Of a DNA stretch of 64,000 nt, positions 35,235 through 43,297 are shown piece by piece. The position numbers were made by a program, and so were the translations under genes. Numbering within the stretch: position 1 is the first letter of the stretch; every line of letters begins with the position of its first letter. Under the pieces are notes generated by a model that did not search any database, was not told the DNA's origin, and saw nothing but the letters and a program-made list of their open reading frames with translations. This DNA comes from Polyangium jinanense (GTDB taxonomy: Bacteria; Myxococcota; Polyangia; Polyangiales; Polyangiaceae), in contig NZ_JAGTJJ010000025.1 in assembly GCF_028435365.1 (NCBI RefSeq), positions 62,001 to 126,000 of the forward strand, in the 5' to 3' direction.

Positions 35235-35354
35235 GGCGAGCGAGCCATAAAGGTCACGCTCCGCGTTTGAGCCACGCGTAAACCGCGAAGCACCCACCGG
35301 TCTCGGCCGCTGCCGTGAAGAGGACAGCCCGAGCACGGCGAGCCACGCCTTCAT
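35235..35354 (-). pseudogene. YnfA (UPF0060)-like remnant with frameshift and stop
   Basis: The ATG at 35354 overlaps the stop of the MerR fragment (ATGA). It starts MKAWLAVLGLS and then, after a one-base shift near 35325, continues LFTAAAETGGCFAVYAWLKR-GA, a TGA stop and PLWLAR. This matches the first transmembrane helix and following PLWLA segment of YnfA-family membrane proteins. The remaining helices are missing. It is a decayed gene within the metal operon. Confidence 0.5.
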
Positions 35355-35520
35355 GAACGCACCGCGGAGATGGCCCTCAACGGTTCGTCGAGCAGGGTGC
35401 ACTCGTGAGCCCGGCAGCGTCGGAGCGTCTGCATCAGGCGTCTGCGGACCGCGCGCAGGGCCACGATCTTCTGGTCCACACGAGCGAGCACGGCCTCGAA
35501 CCGCGGTTGTTCGCTTGCGC
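35351..35520 (-). pseudogene. C-terminal fragment of a MerR-family metal regulator
   Basis: About 55 codons ending at 35351: FEAVLARVDQKIVALRAVRR, RLMQTLRRCRAHECTLLDEP. This is the dimerisation helix of a MerR regulator followed by a C-x4-C metal-binding loop. The DNA-binding half is missing: upstream of about 35520 the strand is antisense to the recombinase fragment. The fragment is coupled to the YnfA remnant and lies at the head of the phytochelatin-synthase operon, so the operon has probably lost its own regulator. Confidence 0.5.
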
Positions 35521-35812
35521 AGCTCGCCGTGCCCAGGAGTCGTTCCGCTATCGTGGAGACGCGGCGATCTTCGTGCGATCGAAGCCGACGGAACCGTTTG
35601 CGTTGACGGGTATTCTTCGCTGCCCTCCGTGTGGCGGTCGGATCCTGGGGAAGATTTCGGGTAGCTCGGAGCGCCGGTACTACATGTGCGCGCGTCGCCA
35701 CCTCGGTGGGAGCGACATCTGTTCGTTCCCGAGCATCGCCGCGAACGATTTGCAGAAGGCCGTCTGGGACTGGCTGCACGAAGTGCTGTCGTCGCCGGCC
35801 TTCGGGAGGTAG
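35521..35812 (+). pseudogene. serine recombinase zinc-ribbon fragment
   Basis: The frame RSKPTEPFALTGILRCPPCG, then GRILGKISGSSERRYYMCAR and RRHLGGSDICSFPSIAANDL matches the recombinase zinc beta-ribbon domain of large serine recombinases (CPPCG plus a later C-x8-C pair). The catalytic resolvase domain is absent. The 5' junction near 35520 is shared with the truncated MerR gene on the other strand, so one rearrangement cut both. The stop at 35812 lies 9 nt before the right 21-bp inverted repeat. Confidence 0.65.
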
Positions 35813-35820
35813 GGTCCGCG

Positions 35821-35841
35821 CGAGGGGTCCGTGTTCACGGG
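35821..35841. repeat. right copy of the 21-bp inverted repeat
   Basis: Exact reverse complement of 29237-29257 (plus strand reads CGAGGGGTCCGTGTTCACGG then G). It abuts the recombinase remnant and marks the right boundary of the metal island. Confidence 0.75.
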
Positions 35842-35975
35842 CTCCCTGGAGCTAGGCAGGAGGACGCAGGAATACGGAAGGATTCCGAGGACGACGACCG
35901 ACGATCCAGGGCGCGCAGCAAGTTTATCGGCAGCCTGCGGTTGACCGGCGCGGCCCGGGGCGTAATTTTCGGGCC

Positions 35976-36611
35976 GTGCGTGCCCTTCGCGTCCTGCAGC
36001 AAAGAGACGAGGCCATCCGCGCGCGCGTCGCGCGGGACGTCGAAGACCGCCTCGGCGAGGGCAACCTCGAATCGCTCGCCCTCGCGGCCCACGCGGCGAT
36101 GGAGCGGGAGACCACGCGCGCCCAAGGCACGGGCGCCCGCGCCCCGGCCTGCTCGGCCGGTTGCTCGTATTGCTGTCACGTGCACGCGCACGCGACCCTC
36201 CCCGAGATCCTCGCCGTCGCCGCGTGGCTCCGTCGCTCGCTCGCCCCGGAGGCGCTCTTCGCGCTGAAGGAACGGCTCGCACGGCACGTGGCGGACGTCG
36301 AGCCGCTCTCCGACGAAGAGCGCTGGGCCGCGCGGATCCCCTGCGCGCTGCTCGACGAACGCGGCTACTGCTCGGTGCACGAGGCGCGGCCGCTGCGCTG
36401 TCGGGCCTTTCATTCCTGCTCGGCCGACGATTGTCGCGACGCCTTCGAGGGCCGCACGGACGCGCTGCCTCCCCGCGCGGCGCTCCTCGCGCGCGCCGCG
36501 GACGCCGTCGAGGCGGGCTACGATCGTGCGCTCCTCGCCGCCGGAATTGACGCTTCGGGTCATCGGCTGGAGGTCGGGCTCCTCCGCGCGCTCGAACGTA
36601 CGGCGCCGTAA
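35976..36611 (+). CDS. YkgJ-family cysteine cluster protein
   Basis: A 211-residue protein. The cysteine pattern of the YkgJ/CxxCxxCC family is complete: PACSAGCSYCCHVHAHATLP (about 57-76), then PCALLDERGYCSVHEARPLR and CRAFHSCSADDC. These residues coordinate zinc or an Fe-S cluster; the biochemical role of the family is not established. N-terminal residues 1-50 are a charged helix. The start codon is GTG at 35976 without a strong ribosome site; internal starts exist but would remove the first helix. It stands between the metal island and the IgGFc-type gene. Confidence 0.85.
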   Translation: MRALRVLQQRDEAIRARVARDVEDRLGEGNLESLALAAHAAMERETTRAQGTGARAPACSAGCSYCCHVHAHATLPEILAVAAWLRRSLAPEALFALKERLARHVADVEPLSDEERWAARIPCALLDERGYCSVHEARPLRCRAFHSCSADDCRDAFEGRTDALPPRAALLARAADAVEAGYDRALLAAGIDASGHRLEVGLLRALERTAP

Positions 36612-36672
36612 TTCTGGAGAGGCCCGAGATCCGGCGATCGCAAACGCAGAGAACCGTGGCATTCTCCGGCGC

Positions 36673-38526
36673 ATGCGCACTCTGCTAGCTCTCTTTCTCC
36701 TCCCATGTTTCGTGATCCCCTTCGCTTGCTCGGCCAGTGGCGATCACACCTCCACGAGCGCCGGCGGCACCGCCGGGGCCGGCGGCAGCGACGGCACCGG
36801 CTGCGGCCAATGCTTCGGGGCCGTTTTCACGCCCTGCAATTCCGACGGCACCCCCGGCGCGCCGATCACGTGTCCGAGCGGCGTGTGCGCGCCGAACGTG
36901 GGCTGCGTCGAATGCCAGCCCGGCTCCCTCACCTGCGTGGGGAACGAGGTGCGCCGCTGCTCCGAGGACGGCAAGGACGCGAGCGAGGTCGTCGAGGTCT
37001 GCGACGCCGCCGCGGGGTTCGGTTGTTCCAATGGGAAATGCACCGGCGCTTGTGACGTCGCCGCCGATCAGCCCTCCAACGTGGGTTGCGAGTTCTGGGC
37101 CGTCGATCTCGATCAACAGGACGGCTTGAACGATCCGGCGAGCGCGCCCTGGGGCGTCGTCCTCTCGAATACCGGCGAGGCCGTGGCGAAGGTCGTGATC
37201 GAGCAGAATGACGCGCCGCTCGGAATGCCCGCGACGCCGAAGCTCGTGCTCGCGGTCGACGTGCAGCCCGGCGAGCTCTTCACGGCGAAGCTGCCGACGC
37301 GCGAGCTCGATTGCGGCGTCAAGCCGAACGATTACCTCTCCCCCGGCACGTGTTTGTCCTCGAACGCGTTCCGCATCACCTCGTCCACGCCGATCGTCGT
37401 GTATCAGTTCAACGTCTTCGAGAATGCGTACTCGAACGACGCGTCGCTCCTCTTGCCCACGACCGGCCTCGGCAAGATCTACCGCATCATCAACTGGCCG
37501 GCCGGGCACCCGGTCCCGCTCGATTTCCCGGGCATCGGCAAGATCATCGATCGCTCGTACGTGACCGTCATCGGCACGAAGCCGAACACCGTCGTCACGG
37601 TCAAGCCGAGCTGGCGCATCAAGGGCAACCCGCCGATCGCGGCGACGATGCCCGGCGGCGAGATCAAGGTCACGCTCAATCCCTTCGACGTCTTGAACCT
37701 GGAGACCGACGACGCCACGTTCCAGGACGACCCGAAAACGGTGGCCGATCTCTCGTCCACGATCGTCACGTCGACACTCCCGGTCGCCGTCTTCTCGGGC
37801 GTCGAGACCACGAGTGCGCCCGGCGGCGTCGTCGAGATCCCGACGTACGGGGGCTGGACGAGCGATAGCACCTGCTGCCTCGATCACCTCGAAGAGCAGA
37901 TGTTCCCCGTCGAATCGATCGGCTCGCGTTATGTGATCACGCGCAGCCCCGTGCGCTCCACGTCGGGCTACCGCGAGCCCGACATCATTCGATTCCTCGG
38001 CGTCGCCGAGGACGCGACCGTCACGACGAACCTGCCCGCGCCCTTCGATTCGTTCGTGCTCCAAGCGGGCGAGGTGAAGACGACGTGGGCGCAGGACAAT
38101 TTCGTGGTCGGCGCGACGAAGCCGGTCATGGTGGGGCAGCTCCAGGTCTCGAACGGGTACGTCGACGGCCCCGCGATCGGCGATCCTTCGCTCACCGTTT
38201 TCCCGCCGATCGAGCAGTTCCGCACCGAATACGTCATTCCGACGCCGTCCTCGTGGACGCAGAACTGGGTCGTGATCGCGGCCGAGGTCGGCTCGGAGAT
38301 CATGCTCGACGGCTTCACGACGAACCTCTGCCAGATCGAGCCCGCGGGCATGGTCGAGGGCAAGGCGTACCATTCTCGCAAATGCCCGCTGGAGCCCGGC
38401 GTGCACAAGCTCACCGGGGACAAACCTTTCGGGATCATCGGGTACGGCTACGGGAGCGCGGGCTCGTACGCGTTCGCGGGCGGCGCGGACGTGAAGCGCG
38501 TGTACGAGCCGCCTCCGCTCAAGTGA
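36673..38526 (+). CDS. IgGFc-binding-type secreted protein
   Basis: A secreted protein of 617 residues (signal MRTLLALFLLPCFVIPFACS, probable lipoprotein Cys19). A short Gly/Ser/Thr tether is followed by a cysteine-rich block at about 35-130 (GCGQCFGAVFTPCNSDGTPG, GCVECQPGSLTCVGNEVRRC), with paired cysteines like those in several myxobacterial surface proteins. The main body (WAVDLDQQDGLNDPASAPWG, ISSTPIVVYQF-type strands, SDNSTCCLDHLEEQMFP-like region) matches the N-terminal domain of IgGFc-binding protein. That domain is found in bacteria as a putative adhesin and has no known enzymatic function. The 36673 start is fixed by the signal peptide. It is read alone, followed 46 nt later by another lipoprotein-like gene. 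Confidence 0.85.
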   Translation: MRTLLALFLLPCFVIPFACSASGDHTSTSAGGTAGAGGSDGTGCGQCFGAVFTPCNSDGTPGAPITCPSGVCAPNVGCVECQPGSLTCVGNEVRRCSEDGKDASEVVEVCDAAAGFGCSNGKCTGACDVAADQPSNVGCEFWAVDLDQQDGLNDPASAPWGVVLSNTGEAVAKVVIEQNDAPLGMPATPKLVLAVDVQPGELFTAKLPTRELDCGVKPNDYLSPGTCLSSNAFRITSSTPIVVYQFNVFENAYSNDASLLLPTTGLGKIYRIINWPAGHPVPLDFPGIGKIIDRSYVTVIGTKPNTVVTVKPSWRIKGNPPIAATMPGGEIKVTLNPFDVLNLETDDATFQDDPKTVADLSSTIVTSTLPVAVFSGVETTSAPGGVVEIPTYGGWTSDSTCCLDHLEEQMFPVESIGSRYVITRSPVRSTSGYREPDIIRFLGVAEDATVTTNLPAPFDSFVLQAGEVKTTWAQDNFVVGATKPVMVGQLQVSNGYVDGPAIGDPSLTVFPPIEQFRTEYVIPTPSSWTQNWVVIAAEVGSEIMLDGFTTNLCQIEPAGMVEGKAYHSRKCPLEPGVHKLTGDKPFGIIGYGYGSAGSYAFAGGADVKRVYEPPPLK

Positions 38527-38572
38527 GAGGAATCCCTGCGCGCCCGCGAGGAAGCTGATATCCTCGCCCTCC

Positions 38573-39721
38573 ATGGGACGAGACGACGGTCGCGCGGGGT
38601 ATCGACGACGGACCAAGGCCACGCTGGAAAAGGGCGCGTGGCTCTCGATTGCGCTCTCCGAGCTCGCCTGCAGCCCCGCGCCCGCCCCCGCGCCCGTATC
38701 CTCCGTCCCTACCCACGCCGCCGCGCCCGCGGCGACCGCGTCCGCGCCCGTGTGGACCAGCCCAAATCAGGGTGAAGAGGAGATCCTGCAAAAATTCGCG
38801 CCCTACGCGGTCACGGACGGCTCGCTCGCGCGCCGGGTGCTCTACACGTGGACGACGCGCGAGCAGATCGCGGCTCTCGAAAAAGACCGCGTGCTCCTCA
38901 CGCGCACCGAATCGCCCGAGCATGGCGCGTCGTATTTCGATCAAATGCTCCACGCCCGCGCCGTCGCCAAGGATCCGCTCGCGGAGGTACTCCGCACGAC
39001 GCCGTTCGCCCGCGCGCGATATGCTTGGACCGCGCCCTGGGCGACGACGTTTGGCCTCGGCGGCGAATCCTACGGCGATCGGCTCCTTCGGGTCACGCTG
39101 AAGCAAGACGCGTGGATTGCCGTGCTCATGACCTCGAAGAAGAACCTCGAAGTCAGGGATCTCGCGGGCAAACCGGTGCCGATCGCCGACGCGGTCGCCC
39201 ACCCCGAGCGCATCGCGGCGGTGTATTTCGCGCACGACACGCCGGTGACGGGCTATGCCGCGTCGATGGCCGGACCGGAGGAGCGCGTCGGCTATCGCGA
39301 GTACGTGCTCTGCAACGAGTCGATGATCGAGTCGTGGTCGATCCGGACGCCCGAGATCCGGAAGGAGCTGCTCGATGGCGCGGCGGCGCTGCGCGCGCTC
39401 GCCCGGTTCGTTTTCCTGCACCCGCCGGAGCGGAGATTCACGGGCATCCGGTGGAATGTGCAGGTGGTGAAAGAGACGTTTCCCCGGGCCGAGCCGGTGC
39501 CGACGCTCCTTGGTATGTACGAAGCGTCGCTCGCCTTTCCCTTCGGATCGTACGAACCGGACTCCAATGCTCTGAACGCGGTGGCCGCCCGGGTCGACGA
39601 ATACGAGGAGAAGCAAAAAGGCCCGCCGCTCACGCACACGCCAACGGCGAAATTCCCGCCTCCGTCTGAAAGAAAGCCGTCGCGGCCGCCGCGGATCGTA
39701 CCGTGGTACGAGAGGCATTGA
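38573..39721 (+). CDS. hypothetical secreted/lipoprotein-like protein
   Basis: A 382-residue protein of no recognised family. The N-terminus is basic (MGRDDGRAGYRRRTKATLEK) and followed by a hydrophobic stretch with LSELACSPAPAP, which could be a lipobox, then a Pro/Ala tether to about residue 60. The body is mixed alpha/beta (RRVLYTWTTREQIAALEKDR, LLRVTLKQDAWIAVLMTSKK, PERRFTGIRWNVQVVKETFP). The tail is Pro-rich. The stop at 39721 is 9 nt before the HIT gene, suggesting co-transcription, though the products share no obvious function. Confidence 0.65.
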   Translation: MGRDDGRAGYRRRTKATLEKGAWLSIALSELACSPAPAPAPVSSVPTHAAAPAATASAPVWTSPNQGEEEILQKFAPYAVTDGSLARRVLYTWTTREQIAALEKDRVLLTRTESPEHGASYFDQMLHARAVAKDPLAEVLRTTPFARARYAWTAPWATTFGLGGESYGDRLLRVTLKQDAWIAVLMTSKKNLEVRDLAGKPVPIADAVAHPERIAAVYFAHDTPVTGYAASMAGPEERVGYREYVLCNESMIESWSIRTPEIRKELLDGAAALRALARFVFLHPPERRFTGIRWNVQVVKETFPRAEPVPTLLGMYEASLAFPFGSYEPDSNALNAVAARVDEYEEKQKGPPLTHTPTAKFPPPSERKPSRPPRIVPWYERH

Positions 39722-39730
39722 CGAGGGCCC

Positions 39731-40249
39731 ATGCCCCGGATCGGAAAAGCCGAGGCGCTCGCGCGCGTCGAAGCGGAGCGGGCGCGTTTGCCCGCGTCGT
39801 ACGAGGGGTGCGCGATGTGCGCGCTCGCAAGGGGGTTTCCCGCGGATACCGTGCAGCTCGCTGAAAGCCCGCGCGCGGTGGCCGTGCTGGATCGATTCGC
39901 GGCGCGGCGTGGCCACGTGCTCGTGGTGCTGCGGCGTCACGTGGAGTCGATCGCGGCCTTGTCGTGGGACGAATACGCCGAGGTGCAAAAGCTCGCGTGG
40001 GAAACGACGCGCGCGCTGGAGCGCGTGCTTTCACCGCGCCGGACCTTCGTGGCAGCGCTCGGCGCGGCGACGGCGCGGGTGAATTCGTTCCCGCATCATC
40101 ACGTGCACGTGATTCCGATCGACGCGGAGGACACGCAGGACAGGCCCGCGCAGGTGCTCACCTGGGAGTTTGGTGTCTACGTGTACGAGGAGGGGGAGGC
40201 GAAGGCGCTCGGGGAGGCGCTCAGGGCGAGCTGGCCGGCGAGGGAATGA
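39731..40249 (+). CDS. HIT-family (histidine triad) hydrolase
   Basis: A 172-residue nucleotide-binding protein. The triad motif is FPHHHVHVIPID (about 119-130, H-x-H-x-H with the extra His common in the family). Preceding elements are the zinc-type CAMCALARGF near 32-41 and the strand RRGHVLVVLRRHVESIAALS. HIT proteins hydrolyse AMP-linked substrates such as Ap4A or adenosine phosphoramidates. It ends in a bidirectional hairpin shared with metG on the other strand. Exact subfamily (Hint, Fhit or GalT-like) is not decided. Confidence 0.88.
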   Translation: MPRIGKAEALARVEAERARLPASYEGCAMCALARGFPADTVQLAESPRAVAVLDRFAARRGHVLVVLRRHVESIAALSWDEYAEVQKLAWETTRALERVLSPRRTFVAALGAATARVNSFPHHHVHVIPIDAEDTQDRPAQVLTWEFGVYVYEEGEAKALGEALRASWPARE

Positions 40250-40275
40250 GGGGGCGGTCGTGCAAGACCGCCCCC
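40250..40275. terminator. bidirectional hairpin between the HIT gene and metG
   Basis: A perfect 10-bp stem, GGGGGCGGTC (40250-40259) / GACCGCCCCC (40266-40275), 6-nt loop, directly after the HIT stop codon and 10 nt after the end of metG on the other strand. It lacks T-runs. Confidence 0.6.
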
Positions 40276-40285
40276 AAGGGCCCCA

Positions 40286-42355
40286 TCAATGCACCCGCAT
40301 CCCGGGTTTCGCCCCGCTATCGGCCGACAGGACGAACACGTTCTCCCCGTCGCCCGCCGCGAGCACCATGCCTTCGCTCATCCCGAACTTCATCTGCCGC
40401 GGCGCCAGGTTCGCGCACACGATCACGAGTCGGCCGAGGAGAGCCTTCGGATCGTAATACGCCTTGATCCCCGCGAACACCGTCCGCGTCGTGTCGCCGC
40501 CGAGCGAGACCGTGAGCTTGAGGAGCTTCTTCGCCCCCGGCACGCCCTCGGCCGCGATGATCCGCGCGACGCGCATGTCGACCTTCGTGAAATCGTCGAT
40601 CGAACACTGCGGCGCGAGGGGCTCCTTGGCGAGCGCGTCGCCCGCATCGTCCCACGTCGTCGGGGCCGCTTCCCCCGCGCTCGCCTCCGGGGCCGCCGCG
40701 GCCTTCGGCGCCTCGCCCGGCTCGCCCGCGCGGCTCGCTTCGAGCATCTTCTGCACGGCATCCATCTCCATTCGCTTCATCAAATGCTGGTACGGCGCGA
40801 CGGGCGTGCCCACGAGCGGCTTCTGCGCGAGATCGAACCGATCCATTGCGCAATTCAGGAGCACGCCCGACTCCGCCGCGAGCTTCGGCAGGACGGGCGC
40901 CAGGTAAAGCACGATCTGCCGGTACAGGTTCAGCGCGACCGTGCACGCATTCTGCACCTCCTGCTCCTTACCCGGCTGCTTGGCGAGCGCCCACGGGGCC
41001 ACGCGATCCACGTATTCGTTCGCCCGGTCCGCGAGACCCACGATGATCCGGGTCGCCCGCGCGAAATCGAATGCCGCGTACGCCTCGCCGATCTCCGCGC
41101 CCGCCTTCGCCGCCGCCTCGAAGAGCCCGCCGTCATCCGGATAGCTCGCGGAAAGGCCCGTCTTCGCCACGAAACGCGACGAACGGCTCGCGAGGTTCAC
41201 GATCTTGTTCACGAGCTCCGCGTTCACCTTCTGCACGAACTCGTCGACGTTGAGATCAAAATCCTCGACGCGCGCGCCGAGCTTGCTCGCGTAGTAATAA
41301 CGGAGGTACGCGGGGTCGAGATGGTCGAGGTACGTCCGCGCCATGACGAACGTGCCCTTCGTCTTCGCCATCTTCTCGCCATTCACCGTCAAGAACCCGT
41401 GCACCTGCACCCGGGAAGGCAGCGAATAGCCCGCGCTCTTCAGCATCGAGGGCCAGAACAGCGTGTGGAAATAAACGATGTCCTTGCCGATGACGTGCAC
41501 GATCTCCGTCTTGTCCGAGCGCCACCAGTCCTCCATGCGCTCGCCGTGCTTGTCGCACCACTCGCGTGTCGAGCCGATGTATCCGATCGGCGCGTCGAAC
41601 CAGACGTACCAGTAATGCCCCGGCGCGTCGGGGATCTCGAAGCCGAAGTAAGGCGCGGGGCGCGAGATGTCCCAGTCGCGCAAGGGCTCCGCGAGGAAAT
41701 GGCCCGCGAGGTAGTTCGAGATCTCCTTCGGCATGCGGCCCTCGACCGCCGTCCATTCGGCGAGGAAGGCGTGGTCGGGCTCGAGCGAGATGAACAGGTG
41801 CTCGGCGCTCTTGAGCTCCGGCCGCGCGCCGGAGAGCGTGCTCTTCGGGTCCACGAGCTCGGTCGCGCTGTACGTCGAGCCGCACTTGTCGCAGTTGTCG
41901 CCGTACTGATCGGGCGCGCCGCAGCGCGGGCACGTGCCCTTGACGAACCGGTCCGCGAGGAACGTGCCCGCCTGCGGGTCGAAGAGCTGCGTCACGTCAC
42001 GCTTCGCGACCCGCCCGTTCTTCTGCAGCGAGGCCCAGATCTCGTTGCAGACCTCGCGCGTCGCGGCCGAGTTCGTGCTGCCGAAGTGATCGAACTGGAT
42101 CATGAAGTCGGCGAAGTCGCGCTGATGCGCGGCGCTCATGTCCGCGATCACCGCCTCCTCCGAGCGCCCCTCCTTGCGCGCGCGGATCATGATCGACGTG
42201 CCGTGCGTGTCGTCCGCGCAGATGTAGATGGCGCGGCGCCCGGTCATGCGCTGGTACCGCGCGAAGATGTCCGTCTGCGTGTACTCGAGCAGGTGGCCGA
42301 GGTGAATGTGGCCGTTGGCGTAAGGGAGCGCGCTGGTGATCAGCAAGGGCTTCAT
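40286..42355 (-). CDS. metG: methionyl-tRNA synthetase
   Basis: Charges tRNA-Met in the cytoplasm; 689 residues from 42355. Class I signatures are the HIGH-like HIHLGHL (about 15-21) and the KMSKS-like KMAKTKGTF (about 335). The zinc knuckle CPRCGAPDQYGDNCDKCG (about 147-164) is the MetRS1 form with four cysteines. An anticodon-binding helical domain follows, then an Ala/Pro/Glu-rich linker (about 560-590) and a C-terminal OB-fold tRNA-binding domain (TKVDMRVARIIAAEGVPGAK, NLAPRQMKFGMSEGM). The start MKPLLITSALPYANGHIHLG is preferred over in-frame ATGs at 42376 and 42394, which add an unconserved leader. It shares a hairpin with the convergent HIT gene. Confidence 0.96.
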   Translation of the reverse strand: MKPLLITSALPYANGHIHLGHLLEYTQTDIFARYQRMTGRRAIYICADDTHGTSIMIRARKEGRSEEAVIADMSAAHQRDFADFMIQFDHFGSTNSAATREVCNEIWASLQKNGRVAKRDVTQLFDPQAGTFLADRFVKGTCPRCGAPDQYGDNCDKCGSTYSATELVDPKSTLSGARPELKSAEHLFISLEPDHAFLAEWTAVEGRMPKEISNYLAGHFLAEPLRDWDISRPAPYFGFEIPDAPGHYWYVWFDAPIGYIGSTREWCDKHGERMEDWWRSDKTEIVHVIGKDIVYFHTLFWPSMLKSAGYSLPSRVQVHGFLTVNGEKMAKTKGTFVMARTYLDHLDPAYLRYYYASKLGARVEDFDLNVDEFVQKVNAELVNKIVNLASRSSRFVAKTGLSASYPDDGGLFEAAAKAGAEIGEAYAAFDFARATRIIVGLADRANEYVDRVAPWALAKQPGKEQEVQNACTVALNLYRQIVLYLAPVLPKLAAESGVLLNCAMDRFDLAQKPLVGTPVAPYQHLMKRMEMDAVQKMLEASRAGEPGEAPKAAAAPEASAGEAAPTTWDDAGDALAKEPLAPQCSIDDFTKVDMRVARIIAAEGVPGAKKLLKLTVSLGGDTTRTVFAGIKAYYDPKALLGRLVIVCANLAPRQMKFGMSEGMVLAAGDGENVFVLSADSGAKPGMRVH

Positions 42356-42439
42356 GGCGGGCGCAATGTGCACCATCGCGGCGGCAAATGCCAAGCCCCG
42401 ACCCGCGAACGTGCGAGTTCGTCCGTCCGCGTCAGAGGT

Positions 42440-43276
42440 TCAGAGGTACAGGCTCGTGCGCGCGGCTCGCCCCTCGTCGAGTAGCTCCGCGATCCGCGCC
42501 TTCACGGCTTCCACCTTCGGGATCACCTCGGCGTCCTCCTCGTTGCCCGTGCCCTCGAACCACATCGGCTCGCCGAACCAGATCGAGCAGCGCGCCGGCA
42601 AAGGCAGGGGCAGGACCGTCGGCGTGATCGGGAAGTACGGTATGTTGAGGGCACGAGCGAGCGGCTTGATGTCGAAGAACGCCGGGCACGCTTCCTCGCC
42701 GCCGACGAACGCGAACGGCGTGATGGGAGAGCGCGTCTTCATCGCCAGGCGCACGAAGCCCGTGCCGAAGTCGACGAGCTTGTACCGATCCTTCCAGAGC
42801 TTGCCGCTGCCACGCACGCCCTCCGGGAAGACCATGATGAGCTCGTCGTCTTCGAGCAGGCGCTCGCAATTCTCGGGCAGGCCTGTGACCTGGCCGGCCC
42901 GCGTCAGCCACACGTTCACGAGCGGCAAGCGCTGGAAGACCTTCTCGATCATCGCCTTCACCGCCCGCGGCGGGCGCGCGTCGAGCATCATCGCGGTCGC
43001 CACCATCATGCCGTCGTAAGCGAGCTGCGACGAGTGGTTGCCGATGAGCAGGCCCCGTCCCTCGGGCACGTGATCGATTCCGTGGACCTCGACCCGGAAA
43101 TAATGCCGGTAAAACCAGGCCGCGACGTAGAGCGTGCGCTTCGCCGCCGCCGTGGAGAAGCCCCATTTGTCGTACCCGAGCGCGTTCACGGCAGGCGAGA
43201 CCGCGTCCACGATCTCCGAAAGCTCCCGGGGAATCCGTCGATCCAGCTCCTCGAACAGGCCATCCAGTGCGGTCAT
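42440..43276 (-). CDS. lysophospholipid acyltransferase (PlsC-like)
   Basis: A 278-residue membrane-associated acyltransferase. The catalytic motif is IGNHSSQLAYDGMM (NH-x4-D with serine spacing), and the second motif is VFPEGVRGSG. A third block PITPFAFVGGEEACPAFFDI and a C-terminal SIWFGEPMWFEGTG follow. PlsC-fold enzymes transfer acyl groups to 1-acyl-glycerol phosphate or related lipids. The ATG at 43276 has GGAAGG 11 nt upstream; a GTG at 43288 adds four residues. It lies 21 nt downstream of the acetyltransferase-like membrane protein gene in the same direction, so they may form a small envelope-lipid operon. Confidence 0.88.
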   Translation of the reverse strand: MTALDGLFEELDRRIPRELSEIVDAVSPAVNALGYDKWGFSTAAAKRTLYVAAWFYRHYFRVEVHGIDHVPEGRGLLIGNHSSQLAYDGMMVATAMMLDARPPRAVKAMIEKVFQRLPLVNVWLTRAGQVTGLPENCERLLEDDELIMVFPEGVRGSGKLWKDRYKLVDFGTGFVRLAMKTRSPITPFAFVGGEEACPAFFDIKPLARALNIPYFPITPTVLPLPLPARCSIWFGEPMWFEGTGNEEDAEVIPKVEAVKARIAELLDEGRAARTSLYL

Positions 43277-43297
43277 CGTGCGTGCCACCTTCCGACG

